Source: Nostoc sp. CMAA1605 (lineage in GTDB: Bacteria > Cyanobacteriota > Cyanobacteriia > Cyanobacteriales > Nostocaceae). Taken from it: a DNA stretch of 64,000 bases. This document shows positions 27,894-40,000 of the stretch, piece after piece. The position numbers and the translations under genes were made by a program. Where the stretch lies: the NCBI RefSeq assembly GCF_021596505.1, contig NZ_PJIZ01000001.1, forward strand, positions 1 to 64,000, read 5' to 3'. Below the pieces are notes generated by a model. The model worked only from the letters and a program-made list of their open reading frames with translations, was not told the origin of the DNA and searched no databases. Within the stretch, counting starts at the first letter, position 1; the number at the start of each line of letters is the position of its first letter.

Positions 27894-30275
27894 ATGACTT
27901 TAGCAAGTCCTCCACAGACAAAGCCTTTAACCGATGCAGAATTGCATAAAATGAATGCCTACTGGCGGGCGGCGAATTATTTGTCAGTAGGGCAAATATA
28001 TTTATTAGACAACCCTCTGCTGAAAGAACCTCTCACCTTAAAACACGTTAAACCTAGACTATTGGGACATTGGGGAACAACCCCAGGTTTGAATTTTATC
28101 TACGTTCATCTCAATAGAATCATTAAAAAGTATGACCTGAATATGATCTACATTGCTGGCCCTGGTCATGGAGGGCCGGGACTGGTAGCCAATACATATT
28201 TAGAAGGAACATACAGTGAATATTACCCCAACATCTCCCAAGATACGGAGGGGATGAAAAAGCTGTTTAAACAATTCTCCTTCCCTGGTGGTATTCCCAG
28301 TCACGTAGCACCGGAAACCCCTGGTTCGATTCATGAAGGGGGAGAATTAGGTTATGCCTTAGTTCATGCCTATGGTGCGGCGTTTGACAACCCTGATTTA
28401 ATTGTGGCGGCGGTTGTAGGGGATGGGGAGGCAGAAACCGGTGCTTTAGCCACTAGCTGGCATTCTAACAAGTTTCTCAACCCCGCTACTGATGGGGCGG
28501 TGCTACCGATTTTACATTTAAATGGGTATAAAATAGCGAATCCTACGGTCTTGGCGCGGTTGAGTTACGAGGAACTAGAAAGCCTATTTGTTGGTTATGG
28601 GTATAAACCTTACTTTGTGGAAGGTTCAGATCCCGCCGATGTACATCAGCAAATGGCAGCAACCTTAGATACCATCACTAACGAAATTCGGAATATTCAA
28701 CGAGAAGCCCGTGTGCATGGGTTTACCAAACGACCCATGTGGCCGATGATTGTCCTGAGAACCCCCAAAGGTTGGACAGGGCCAAAAGAAGTAGACGGGA
28801 AAAAGACAGAAGATTATTGGCGATCGCATCAAGTCCCCTTTGGTGATTTAGCGAATAAACCCCACCACATCCAACTCCTCGAAGACTGGATGAAGAGTTA
28901 CAAACCCGAAGAACTCTTTGATGCTAACGGCAGATTAATTCCTGAACTGGCAGAACTTGCCCCCACAGGCGATCGGCGCATGGGTGACAATCCCCATGCT
29001 AACGGCGGTATCTTGTTGCGTGACTTGAAGATGCCCAACTTCCAAGATTATGCAGTCAACGTTCCCCAACCAGGAAGAGTCATTGCTGAAGCCACCCAAG
29101 TCACCGGCAAATTCCTGCGGGATGTGATGGAACTCAACTTAGATAGCAAAAACTTCCGCGTGTTCGGCCCTGACGAAACCGCCTCAAACCGTATCAATGC
29201 CGTCTTAGAAGTCACAAACCGGACTTGGGTAGCCCAAACCCTCCCAGAAGATGACCATCTTTCCCCCGACGGACGAGTCATGGAAATCCTCAGTGAGACT
29301 TGCTGTCAAGGCTGGTTAGAAGGATATCTGCTGACAGGTCGTCACGGTTTCTTCTCTTGCTATGAAGCATTTATCCACATCATTGACTCGATGTTCAATC
29401 AACACGCCAAATGGTTGAAAACAACTCGTCATATACCTTGGCGTAGACCCATAGCATCCCTCAACTATCTCCTCACCTCCCACGTTTGGCGACAAGACCA
29501 TAACGGCTTTTCTCACCAAGACCCTGGTTTTATCGACCATGTGATGAACAAAAAAGCCGAAATCATTCGCGTTTATCTCCCACCCGATGCCAACACCCTC
29601 TTATCGGTGACAGACCACTGTTTAAGAAGCCGTCAATATATCAACGTCATCGTGGCAGGGAAGCAACCAGCATTGCAATACCTAGATATGGATGCAGCCA
29701 TCAAACACTGCACCAAAGGCATTAGTATTTGGGAATGGGCAAGTAATGACCAAGGTGGTGAACCAGATGTAGTCATGGGTTGTGCTGGCGATGTCCCCAC
29801 CTTAGAAACCCTAGCTGCTGTGGATATTTTGCGGCAAAACTTCCCTGACTTAAAAGTGCGGGTAGTCAACGTTGTAGATTTGATGACCTTACAACCCCAA
29901 ACAGAACATCCCCACGGTTTAACAGCCAAAGAATTTGACACCATCTTTACTACAGATAAACCCATTATCTTTGCCTTTCATGGCTATCCCTGGTTAATTC
30001 ATCGTCTCACCTACCGCCACACCAACCATAAAAACCTCCATGTGCGCGGTTACAAAGAAGAAGGAACTACCACTACCCCCTTCGATATGGTTGTCTTGAA
30101 TGATTTAGACCGCTTCCATTTAGTTATGGATGTAATCGATCGCGTCCCCAAACTAGGGTACAAAGCAGCTTACGTCAAGCAACACCTCCAAGACAAACTC
30201 ATCGAACATAAACACTACATCGATAAATACGGTGAAGATATGCCAGAAATTCGGGACTGGCAGTGGCCGTATTAA
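27894..30275 (+). CDS. xfp: Phosphoketolase (xylulose-5-P/fructose-6-P)
   Basis: A 793-residue thiamine-diphosphate enzyme that splits xylulose-5-phosphate (and often fructose-6-phosphate) with phosphate into acetyl-phosphate and glyceraldehyde-3-phosphate (or erythrose-4-phosphate). '[17 protein letters not shown]', '[26 protein letters not shown]', the ThDP motif '[10 protein letters not shown]' and 'GPDETASNR' are family hallmarks. ATG at 27894 with GGAG six bases before it is preferred to ATG 27882. It is the first of four sugar-catabolism genes on the same strand, and its glyceraldehyde-3-phosphate product feeds the gap gene next door. Confidence 0.95.
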   Translation: MTLASPPQTKPLTDAELHKMNAYWRAANYLSVGQIYLLDNPLLKEPLTLKHVKPRLLGHWGTTPGLNFIYVHLNRIIKKYDLNMIYIAGPGHGGPGLVANTYLEGTYSEYYPNISQDTEGMKKLFKQFSFPGGIPSHVAPETPGSIHEGGELGYALVHAYGAAFDNPDLIVAAVVGDGEAETGALATSWHSNKFLNPATDGAVLPILHLNGYKIANPTVLARLSYEELESLFVGYGYKPYFVEGSDPADVHQQMAATLDTITNEIRNIQREARVHGFTKRPMWPMIVLRTPKGWTGPKEVDGKKTEDYWRSHQVPFGDLANKPHHIQLLEDWMKSYKPEELFDANGRLIPELAELAPTGDRRMGDNPHANGGILLRDLKMPNFQDYAVNVPQPGRVIAEATQVTGKFLRDVMELNLDSKNFRVFGPDETASNRINAVLEVTNRTWVAQTLPEDDHLSPDGRVMEILSETCCQGWLEGYLLTGRHGFFSCYEAFIHIIDSMFNQHAKWLKTTRHIPWRRPIASLNYLLTSHVWRQDHNGFSHQDPGFIDHVMNKKAEIIRVYLPPDANTLLSVTDHCLRSRQYINVIVAGKQPALQYLDMDAAIKHCTKGISIWEWASNDQGGEPDVVMGCAGDVPTLETLAAVDILRQNFPDLKVRVVNVVDLMTLQPQTEHPHGLTAKEFDTIFTTDKPIIFAFHGYPWLIHRLTYRHTNHKNLHVRGYKEEGTTTTPFDMVVLNDLDRFHLVMDVIDRVPKLGYKAAYVKQHLQDKLIEHKHYIDKYGEDMPEIRDWQWPY

Positions 30276-31657
<1,382 letters not shown>

Positions 31658-31670
31658 GAAGAGAACAGGG

Positions 31671-31775
31671 CGAGGAAGAAGCAGGGGAGCGGAGGTGCAG
31701 GGAGCAGAGGAGAAAAAATCCCCCTGCCCCTGCCCTCTGCCCCCTGCCCTCTGCCCCAGTCCCCAATCCCAAACT
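31671..31775 (+). repeat. G-rich then C-rich tandem repeat between gap and pyk
   Basis: A G-rich run (GAGCAGGGGAGCGGAGG) is followed by repeated CCCTGCC/CCCTCTGCC units. The two parts are partly complementary and could fold. It fills almost the entire 128-base gap. Confidence 0.75.
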
Positions 31776-31785
31776 CCTCACACAT

Positions 31786-33216
31786 ATGCGTCGAACAAAA
31801 ATTATCTGTACTGTAGGGCCTGCTACCTCTGCACCAGACAGACTACAAGCATTGGTAGAAGCCGGGATGAATGTGGCGCGGTTGAATTTTTCCCACGGGG
31901 CTTATGAGTTTCATGCCCAAACGGCTCAATATATCAGGCAAATCAGTGCTGATGAGCAAAGACCTGTGGCTTTGTTGCAGGATTTATGTGGGCCGAAAAT
32001 TCGGTTGGGAACTTTACCCCCAGACGGTTTGACGGTGGAAGCTGGTGATCAAGTCACTTTTGTTTTGAAGGAGAAGGGTGACAATATCCACGAATTACCC
32101 TTACCTTTGCCGACTTTGTTCGCAATGGTACGACCAGGAGAGCCAATCTTAATTAATGACGGTCGGGTCAAAATGATGGTATGCGATCGCGATGCCGATC
32201 GCATTCATGCTTTGGTCAAAACTGGTGGGGTTATTTCTACCCGCAAAGGGGTCAACCTGCCTGTAACTCGCTTACCTGTCAGTTCCATCACAGAAAAAGA
32301 CTTACATGATTTGCGTTTTGGTATGGAATTGGGTGTTGATTGGGTGGCGGTTTCTTTTGTGCAGTCTCCCCATGATTTAGAACCAGCCAAACGGATGATT
32401 GAATCGGCGGGATTGTCGATTCGGGTAATTGCTAAAATTGAACGTCCAGAAGCAGTAGAACAAATTGATTCTATTATTGCTGCTGCCGATGGGATTATGA
32501 TTGCCCGTGGGGATTTAGGGGTAGAAATGCCCATTCACCAAGTCCCCTTGATCCAAAAAGATATCATTCGCCGTTGTAATCAGGCAGGTAAGCCAGTAAT
32601 TACCGCCACCCAAATGCTAGAGTCCATGATTAGCGCACCTGACCCCACCCGCGCTGAAGCTACTGACGTAGCAAATTCTATCCTCGATGGTACAGATGCC
32701 GTCATGCTTTCTGGCGAAACTGCTGTCGGACAGTATCCCATAGCAGCCGTGCAGGTAATGAATGATATCGCGATCGCCACAGAAAAATCATTACAGGAGG
32801 GTAGTAAACACTGTTGGACTCATGACGCTGGGAGTTTAAGCGTTACCGAATCCGTAGCGGAAGCCGTCTGTCGCATCGCCTATGAAACCGGCGCACGGGC
32901 GATTTTGTGTAACACCTCATCAGGAAGTACGGCTAAACTTGTTTCCAAATACCGCCCCAGCACCCCAATTTTTGCCTTCACTCCTGAAGAAACTAGCTAT
33001 CATCAGTTAGCTTTATCTTGGGGTGTTGAACCCTTACTCATCCCGCCTGTTTACAATGCTGAAGAAATGTTTACGAATGTAGTCAGCACCGTCCTGAGAA
33101 CAGGCTTAGTCCATGAAGGAGATAAGGTAGTTATTACCTCTGGAGTGCCAATTGGTAAATCAGGAACAACTAGTTTAATTAAAGTGCATTCTATCGGACA
33201 ACCAATCACTGCTTAA
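31786..33216 (+). CDS. pyk: Pyruvate kinase
   Basis: A 476-residue pyruvate kinase that converts phosphoenolpyruvate and ADP into pyruvate and ATP. Markers: 'RRTKIICTVGPAT', 'NVARLNFSHG', the active-site 'IAKIERPEAVEQID' with its Lys, 'GIMIARGDLGVE' and 'ATQMLESM'. The length fits the short form without a C-terminal PEP-utiliser domain. The B domain lies near residues 70-165. No clear Shine-Dalgarno precedes the ATG, because the C-rich repeat lies directly upstream. It is third in the phosphoketolase-gap-pyk-tal group. Confidence 0.95.
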   Translation: MRRTKIICTVGPATSAPDRLQALVEAGMNVARLNFSHGAYEFHAQTAQYIRQISADEQRPVALLQDLCGPKIRLGTLPPDGLTVEAGDQVTFVLKEKGDNIHELPLPLPTLFAMVRPGEPILINDGRVKMMVCDRDADRIHALVKTGGVISTRKGVNLPVTRLPVSSITEKDLHDLRFGMELGVDWVAVSFVQSPHDLEPAKRMIESAGLSIRVIAKIERPEAVEQIDSIIAAADGIMIARGDLGVEMPIHQVPLIQKDIIRRCNQAGKPVITATQMLESMISAPDPTRAEATDVANSILDGTDAVMLSGETAVGQYPIAAVQVMNDIAIATEKSLQEGSKHCWTHDAGSLSVTESVAEAVCRIAYETGARAILCNTSSGSTAKLVSKYRPSTPIFAFTPEETSYHQLALSWGVEPLLIPPVYNAEEMFTNVVSTVLRTGLVHEGDKVVITSGVPIGKSGTTSLIKVHSIGQPITA

Positions 33217-33357
33217 CAGCCTAGAATTAGGCTGAGGCTTCCGGCGATCGGCAAGAGTTAAGAAAAATTGCCAAAATCAGAATTGTTAAGCAGAAAAATG
33301 GGTGTAAAGAAGAGGGGAAGTGTAGATCCTTATTTGAAGAAGTAGAGGGCGGATGAG

Positions 33358-33427
33358 GCAGGGGGGCAGGGGGCAGGGGGCAGGGGGAAAAATTTTATAC
33401 CCTATGCCCGATGCCCGATGCCCTATG
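33358..33427 (+). repeat. GGGGGCA repeat and CGATGCC/CTATGCC repeat between pyk and tal
   Basis: About four GGGGGCA-type units are followed by repeated CCCTATG/CCCGATG units. An in-frame ATG inside (33411) falsely extends the transaldolase gene by 18 codons. Confidence 0.75.
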
Positions 33428-33464
33428 CCCAAAGCACAGATCAACAACAATCATGGAGTATCTT

Positions 33465-34466
33465 ATGTCTAAAAATTTACTGGAACAATTGCGGACAATG
33501 ACCGTTGTGGTGGCAGATACAGGTGATATCCAAGCCATTGAAAAGTTTAAACCCCAAGATGCTACTACCAATCCCTCTTTGATTACGGCAGCAGCTAAAA
33601 TGCCGGAATATCAAGACATTGTGGATCAGACTTTACTGCAAGCTAAAAAAGATGCAGGTGCAGGTGCTAGCCAAAGTCAAATCGTGACTTTGGCTTTTGA
33701 CCGTTTAGCGGTTTCCTTCGGTCTGAAGATTCTACAAATTATCCCTGGTCGTGTGTCTACAGAAGTAGATGCGCGTTTGTCCTACGACACTGAAGCTACT
33801 GTTACTAAAGCACGAGAATTAATTGCTCAGTACAAAGCTGCTGGAATTACTCCAGAACGCGTTTTAATTAAAATCGCTTCTACCTGGGAAGGGATTAAAG
33901 CGGCAGAAATTCTAGAAAAAGAAGGCATTCACTGTAACTTAACTTTACTGTTTGGTTTGCATCAGGCGATCGCCTGTGCTGAAGCTGGTGTCACCTTAAT
34001 TTCTCCCTTCGTTGGACGCATTCTCGACTGGTACAAAAAAGAAACAGGTAGAGATAGCTATCCTTCTGCGGAAGACCCCGGCGTATTGTCAGTTACTACA
34101 ATCTACAACTACTACAAAAAATTTGGCTATAAAACCGAAGTTATGGGCGCAAGCTTCCGTAATATCGGCGAAATCACTGAACTAGCTGGTTGCGATTTAT
34201 TGACCATTTCTCCCTCTTTGTTGGGTGAATTACAAGCTACTATCGGCGACTTACCCCGCAAACTAGAAACAGCAAAAGCAGCTACTTCTGATATTCAAAA
34301 GATATCCATTGACAAGGCTACGTTCGAGCAAATGCACGCTGCTGACCGCATGGCTTACGACAAACTTGACGAAGGTATCAAAGGCTTTACCAAAGCACTA
34401 GAAGATTTAGAAAAACTCTTAGCAGACAGACTCACTGCTTTAGAAGGAGTAGTAGCTAGCCATTAA
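33465..34466 (+). CDS. tal: Transaldolase
   Basis: A 333-residue transaldolase of the longer TalB-type. The Schiff-base Lys is K136 in '[12 protein letters not shown]'; 'DATTNPSLI' (32-40), '[14 protein letters not shown]' and 'FVGRILDW' are also conserved. It transfers a dihydroxyacetone unit between sedoheptulose-7-phosphate and glyceraldehyde-3-phosphate in the oxidative pentose phosphate pathway, the main dark sugar route in cyanobacteria and heterocysts. ATG at 33465 has GGAG at 33455-33458; the earlier ATGs at 33453 and 33411 are in repeat or ribosome-site DNA. It closes the four-gene cluster. Confidence 0.95.
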   Translation: MSKNLLEQLRTMTVVVADTGDIQAIEKFKPQDATTNPSLITAAAKMPEYQDIVDQTLLQAKKDAGAGASQSQIVTLAFDRLAVSFGLKILQIIPGRVSTEVDARLSYDTEATVTKARELIAQYKAAGITPERVLIKIASTWEGIKAAEILEKEGIHCNLTLLFGLHQAIACAEAGVTLISPFVGRILDWYKKETGRDSYPSAEDPGVLSVTTIYNYYKKFGYKTEVMGASFRNIGEITELAGCDLLTISPSLLGELQATIGDLPRKLETAKAATSDIQKISIDKATFEQMHAADRMAYDKLDEGIKGFTKALEDLEKLLADRLTALEGVVASH

Positions 34467-34652
34467 GCTACTCATACCATTTCACGAAAAACCTGATACA
34501 GACGTAAACCCTGAAAGTTTTGCTGCATCTAAGTTTTTTAATTGCGAATTGCGTTAGCGTAGCGGGACGTTAGTCCATTGCGAATTGTGAATTGGTATCA
34601 CCGTTGGTGAGAAAATGTTCTGTTAAAGATTATTTTCAGTGATTTCATACAA

Positions 34653-34683
34653 GTAGAGACATTGCATAGCAACGTCTCTATTT
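34653..34683 (+). repeat. Degenerate copy of the GAGACGTTG hairpin repeat
   Basis: GTAGAGACATTG ... CAACGTCTCTA followed by five T residues. It could serve as a terminator for the minus- or plus-strand genes around it. The 281-base spacer 34467-34747 otherwise has a GTTAGCGTAGCGGGACGTTAG palindromic patch near 34552 and no gene. Confidence 0.6.
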
Positions 34684-34747
34684 TTATGGAAAAAGCACTG
34701 ATCGATAAAAGTTGTAAACTCTCTCTTGCGCTCTATCCCTGGGAATA

Positions 34748-35071
34748 TCAATAGCGTCTATCGTATCGCCGACGGATGTATTGCCGTCTGGCTCTTTCAT
34801 GTCGCCGGATGTATTGCCGTCTGGCTCTTTCGTGTCGCCGGATGTATTGCCGTCTGGCTCTTTCGTGCCGCCGGATATACTGCCGTCGATCATATCGGCG
34901 AGCTATGAGTAACTCGTCGTTACTAACGCTAACAACATTTTCCCCTGTATCCAAACTTGATGTTTGCAGAGAATTATCCAGAGAAGTAGTTTTAGCTTCA
35001 GCAATTGAGGATGGATAAGCAAAAGCACATAATAATAATGCGATCGCAGATAGCTTTTTGAAACTGTTCAC
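34748..35071 (-). CDS. Secreted Arg/Tyr-rich repeat protein
   Basis: A 107-residue protein with a signal peptide (about 1-26, ending in IAEA) and a strongly basic C-terminal half made of an 11-residue unit RRQYIRRHERA repeated three times, then a partial copy ending RRYDRRY. The DNA repeat unit is 33 bp and nearly identical between copies, so it was amplified recently. No known family. A similar composition is seen in small exported proteins that bind polyanions, but that is a guess. The opposite strand also reads open through the repeat as a by-product. Confidence 0.65.
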   Translation of the reverse strand: MNSFKKLSAIALLLCAFAYPSSIAEAKTTSLDNSLQTSSLDTGENVVSVSNDELLIARRYDRRQYIRRHERARRQYIRRHERARRQYIRRHERARRQYIRRRYDRRY

Positions 35072-35213
35072 CTGATTTTTCCTTGGTTACAAAAAGATTA
35101 AGTATCACACTTAATAAAAAAGAGACTATTAAAGTGTGCATGGATAATCTTCTGCCGATAGAGAGATACTTACGCAATTGTCAAGGTGAATTTTTCTGAA
35201 GTTTAATGCTGAT

Positions 35214-36194
35214 TTAGGGATTTTCTCCCATATATTTCTTCATAATTTGCGTAAAATCCACATTGCCACCACTGATAATAATACCGACCCTCATTTGGGA
35301 GGCTGTAATTACACCTTCTAACAAAGCGGCGGCGGCTAATACGCCAGTGGGTTCAACAACAATTTTCATTCGTTCCCACAGGAAAAACATGGTGCGAACA
35401 ATTGCGGCTTCTGAGACTGTCACCATGTCATCAACGTATTGCAATACTAAAGGGAATGTAATTTTACCTAAGCAGGGAGTCCGCGCACCGTCGGCGATGG
35501 TATCGGGATTGTGGACAGTTTGCAAGGTTTTACTATAGAAAGAACGGGTAGCATCGTCAGCCAGTGCTGGTTCTACCCCAATAACGCGCACATTGGGTAA
35601 CAGGGTTTTCGCCACGATCGCACTCCCAGAAATCAATCCCCCACCACCACAACACACTAACAATAAATCTAGTTCGCCTACTTCTTGAATCAGTTCTAAG
35701 GTGGCTGTACCTTGTCCGGCGATCACATGGGGATGATCGTAAGGAGGAATTAAACTTAAACCGCGATCGCTGCTCAAATTTCGCGCTAATTCTTCACGGT
35801 TCGTAGTTTGACGATTATATAAAATTACCTCTGCGCCATAACTGCGAGTGGCTATTTGCTTCACTAGGGGCGCATCATCGGGCATTACAATTGTAGTTGG
35901 GATATTCAGTAATTTTCCGGCTAGGGCGATCGCTTGTCCGTGATTTCCCGATGAAAATGTCAGTACACCTTGTTGTTTTTGTGCTGAAGATAGTTGTGCC
36001 AAGGCATTATACGCACCCCTAAATTTAAACGAGCCAGTGCGTTGAAAATTTTCACACTTGAAGAACACGCGGCTATTAGTGTGTTCATTGATGGTTTGAG
36101 AAGTGTGTATTGGTGTGCGGTGAGCAATACCAGCCAGTCGTCGTTGTGCTGTCAGTACATCATTGATGCTGAGAATATCAGAGTTAGACATCAC
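35214..36194 (-). CDS. PLP-dependent threonine/serine dehydratase-like protein
   Basis: A 326-residue fold-type II PLP enzyme. The Schiff-base Lys is K57 in 'TGSFKFRGAYNAL'; 'SSGNHGQAIA' (81-90) contacts the cofactor ring and the phosphate-binding Gly run GGGGL is at 183-187. There is no C-terminal ACT regulatory domain, so it is not biosynthetic IlvA. The length and motifs match catabolic threonine dehydratase, serine racemase or threo-3-hydroxyaspartate ammonia-lyase, which cannot be separated by eye. It is monocistronic on the minus strand. Confidence 0.87.
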   Translation of the reverse strand: MMSNSDILSINDVLTAQRRLAGIAHRTPIHTSQTINEHTNSRVFFKCENFQRTGSFKFRGAYNALAQLSSAQKQQGVLTFSSGNHGQAIALAGKLLNIPTTIVMPDDAPLVKQIATRSYGAEVILYNRQTTNREELARNLSSDRGLSLIPPYDHPHVIAGQGTATLELIQEVGELDLLLVCCGGGGLISGSAIVAKTLLPNVRVIGVEPALADDATRSFYSKTLQTVHNPDTIADGARTPCLGKITFPLVLQYVDDMVTVSEAAIVRTMFFLWERMKIVVEPTGVLAAAALLEGVITASQMRVGIIISGGNVDFTQIMKKYMGENP

Positions 36195-36221
36195 TAAGCC
36201 TGCTCGCGGAAAATTGGGAAT

Positions 36222-36320
36222 TGAGAGTTGGGCATCGGGAATTGGGCATCGGGCATTGAATTTCTCCCCTTGCCTCCCCTGCCTCCTGCCCCCTGCCCCC
36301 TGCCCCCTGCCCCCTGCCTA
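36222..36320 (+). repeat. ATTGGGC and CCCTGCC tandem repeats
   Basis: Three or four (A/G)ATTGGGCATCGG units, then about five CCCTGCC units. The repeats lie upstream of the dehydratase gene. The rest of the spacer 36195-36583 is the element at 36443 and nondescript sequence. Confidence 0.75.
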
Positions 36321-36442
36321 CGCAATGATAGTATATCTTCTAGTAGGAGTTCCCTGAGTGCGCGTAGACGAAATGAGCCGCAAATTCTCTTCGTTCAGGC
36401 TAAATATACCTAAATCAGCCTCAATTGGGAATTTTGAATATA

Positions 36443-36591
36443 GAACTTACGCAACGCCGCTCATGTCATTGCAACCGGAACGAATTGTAGGGAAGCAATC
36501 CCAGTGTCAAGGGAGATTACTAACCTGCGGGAACACTTTGTGAACGCGATCGCTCGTAATGACGAAGTTATGTTATTTTTGCGTCAGTCTT
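36443..36591 (+). repeat. MITE-like element with ACTTACGCA ends
   Basis: The left end ACTTACGCA is mirrored with one mismatch by TGCGTCAGT at the right end, about 150 bases apart. Inside are the complementary stretches CTCATGTCATTGC and CGTAATGACGAA. A shorter relative with GACTTACGC ends is found at 62600-62686. Confidence 0.55.
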
Positions 36592-36745
36592 GGAATAGTT
36601 TTGTCCCAGGCTGATTAAAAGTTAAAACGGTATTATTCTCAGTGTTTATTTGTGGATTTTTTCCCAAAGGGGATGGACGATGTACTTGAGCAAATAAACT
36701 GAGAGTAAATGTTAAAATCCCCGCTAATAAAAGTCTTTCCATCAT
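36584..36745 (-). CDS. Small exported hypothetical protein
   Basis: A 53-residue frame beginning MMERLLLAGILTFTLSLFAQ, which reads as a signal peptide, followed by a short polar tail (VHRPSPLGKNPQINTENN...). GGGGAG lies eight bases before the ATG at 36745. No family is recognised. The end of the frame touches the MITE-like element, so the C-terminus may have been altered by it. Confidence 0.45.
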   Translation of the reverse strand: MMERLLLAGILTFTLSLFAQVHRPSPLGKNPQINTENNTVLTFNQPGTKLFQD

Positions 36746-36959
36746 AATTTTCACTCCCCACACAACCAAATAATAAATTATACTTATGTTGTAGTTCAGC
36801 ATAATTTATCTTTATTTAAATAATGCGATCGCCCCAGACAACAGCTAAGGGGTTACTGATTTTGAATCAGCACATTAATTTATATTTAAATAATATTTGT
36901 GATGTATGATGCTAGTTAAGGCGGAAATTACGCAAAAATATTTTTTTCTGAACACCATA

Positions 36960-36996
36960 TAAAATAACCCCAGTCTCTTGATGAGAATGGGGTTAT
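36960..36996 (-). terminator. Terminator for the 1047-residue repeat protein gene
   Basis: On the minus strand ATAACCCCA...TGGGGTTAT forms a 9-bp stem followed by TTTTAT, 20-60 bases after the stop codon at 37018. Confidence 0.75.
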
Positions 36997-37017
36997 AGGT
37001 TTTTACAGATGTGATTT

Positions 37018-40000
37018 TTAACCAGGTAAAGATAAGCCTGTGACAGCAATTACACCAGCAATTACACTAGCAACCAGGGAAGATAGAGCCGTACCGAATA
37101 ACCACCAAGCTGCACTAGCAACTGTGTTTCTGGTGGCTTCAGCTTGCTGTTTAGCTTGCTGTTGAACTGCTTTGATGCGTCTTTGGGTTTCCTGCTGAAT
37201 TTTTTCGGCGCGTTGCAGTACGCTATCTCTGGCGGCTTCGATTTGGTTGATAATGCGGTTAGCGTCTTCTGGGGAAATATCCTCGCGAGAACTGAGGATG
37301 GCAACTAGGGTATCACGGTTGAATTGACTAAGGCGATCGCCCAAAGCGGCAAATCCCACTTGTGGATCATCAAACAATTTTATAAAGTCTTGTCTAATCC
37401 CCTCATAGCTGAGTTCTGGACGTTCCAAGGAGTCGAGATACTGACGAATCTTCGCAAAGATTTGGTCAATTGCTGACTGGAATCTTTGTTGGACTTGTTG
37501 GATTTGCTGAACAATTGAGTTTCGTACAGACTCGATTTGCTCAACAATGCGGTTGGCTTCCTCTTCGGAGATATCTTCCCTTTGGGATAGCAACGCCACC
37601 ATTGTGGAACGGTCAAATTTAGACAAGCGATCGCTGAAATTTTCCACTCCCAAACGAGGATCTTGCAAAAGCAATCTTAAATCTCGTTTGATACCTTCAG
37701 GATTGAGTTCGTCTTTATTGGTTTGACGCAGATAGTTTTCCAGATTGGTGACAAAATCTCCCACCCTTTGAGTAGTCCGCTTTGCTAAACTGCGGGGTGT
37801 TCTGATCATGTTGCCAATTGCCTCTTGTACTTGGTCAATGGTGCGATTAACTTGCTCTTCAGTTAAATTTCCCCGTTGAGTCAGGAGTTTAACTAAAGTT
37901 TCGCGGTCAACCTGCGCCAATCTTTCCCGCAAAGCTTCTACACCCTCCTGTGGCTGAGTCAGTAAGGTTTCTAAATCCTGTCTTATACCTTCAGGGTTGA
38001 GTTCTTCTAGGTTAGTATCCCTCAGATAATCACCAATAGCAGCAATAGTGCGATCGTATTGTTCTCTAGCTTGCTCTAATGCTGCTTGTGGTGCGTGTAA
38101 AACGTTATCTCTGACAGACTCTAGCTGATCAATAATTTGATTGATTTGCTCTTCATCCAAATCTTGACGCTGACTCAGAAGTTGGACAAATGTATCGCGA
38201 TCGAACTGCGATAAACGGGAGCTAATTTGCCTAATTCCTCCTTGGGGATCTGCCAACAATGCTTGAAAATCACGTCGAATACCTTCAGGATTTAACTCAT
38301 CTTTGTTGGTATTGCGGAGATAATCTTCTACCTTTTGCCATAGTTGATTCACTCTAGCTGTGGCTTGTTCTTGCTGGTCTCTAGATTGATTAGAGATATC
38401 ATTGCATATACCTTCTAATTGACCCACAATCTTATTAGCTTCCTCTTCGCTAAAATCTTGCCGTTGCACAAGGATCTGCACAAAGGCTTCCCGGTCAAAT
38501 CCTTGTAAGAGGGTGCTAAAATCTATCGATTGATTATCTAATTCCGTTAACAGGTTGGTAAAGTCTTGCTGAATCGCCTCTGGGTTGAGTTGTTCTTTTC
38601 CGGTTGCACGTAAATAATTTTCGATGCGGAGGCGGATTTGTTGACCTTTTTCCACCTTTTCAGATTGCTGCACAGTTTCTAGAACTTCTTGACGGATACT
38701 ATCCATCTGTTGCGCTATTTCTGTGACTCTGGCTTCACTGATATCACCTCGTTGTTTTAGCCAGTTGCTAAAGTCACTTGGCTGGAGTTGTTCTAATTGC
38801 TGACGCACATTTGTCGGATCTGCTTGGGGGTCATAGATAACTTCCGCAAATTCATCTCTAATAGTGATGCGGTTGAAATGCCAAGGGAAAGAATTCAGGA
38901 TATAGTCTTTAACATCTGATTTGATGGTATTGTCTGTTGGTGTAGGGAATCTAGTGATAACTTGCTCGGTGGCTTGCTCTCTGAGTTGCTGGATTTCGTG
39001 GGTGATTTTCTCTACATCGATATCTTGCACCTTTTCTTTTAACTTTTGCAATTGATGGGTGATTTTTTCCACATCGATGTCAGTAACATCAACTCGCTCT
39101 AAAACAGCAGGGATAGCAGCAGTTACCCCATATTGTATAGCCTGTTTCAATACACCATTTCTACCATTACCATTGCTGCTTCTGGCAGTAACTAATTGCT
39201 GTAATCTTTCACCTAATTTTTCTGAATTTAATTCTTCAGGAGTAGCAGATTTTAGCAAATTAATTACTTGTTCTGTAGGATTTTGACGAGTAGAAGTTTG
39301 TTGCCAAGCAGCGTTTAATTGGTCGGCAATCTGATTGATATTCTCCTGAGATAAATTTGTGTTCTTGCTAATCAAATCTACAAAAGTTTGGCGATTAATA
39401 TTCTTGAGTAAATCACCATCTGCTAGCGATCGCCAATCAATATCACTGAGAATTTTATCAAATTGATGGCGAATTTCCGTTAAATCTAATTTGGGGAATG
39501 GTAAAGATGCTAAAGAATTTTGCAAAGTATTGGTAATACTTTCGGCATCTAAACCAGCAGTTAATTCTCTTCTGACTGCGGCTGTAATTTCTTGTGCTGT
39601 GGAAACTGCTTGTTGCTGTGTAGCAGCAGCACCAATGGCTGTAGTTGCTGTTCCCATCAAGGATTGTAAACCAGAATTAATGCTGCTGATGAGCGAACCA
39701 AGTAAAGAGCCGACGGCAAAAGAACCCAACCAAGCTACCAATAAGAAATAGGTAGACCAAATGACAACGCCAAGAATAGCTCCTAACAACGCACTGCTAA
39801 TTAAAGTCAGTTTCACTGCTAAAAAGCAAGCGGTAAATAACGCCATACTAGCGGTAATGATACCCCATGTACCAACTTTAGCTTCAACTTTACGAATTTT
39901 TCTACCCAGGCTTTCTGATTCATCGTCATCATCGATATCAGTTCCTAAAGTTGATATTCTAGCGGCTACTGAAAGGTTAGTTAATAATAATTGGAAGGCA

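Noticed and set aside
34776-35018. Plus-strand Cys-rich repeat frame
   Set aside because: It is the complement of the 33-bp repeat of the Arg/Tyr protein. The minus strand has the signal peptide and better start.
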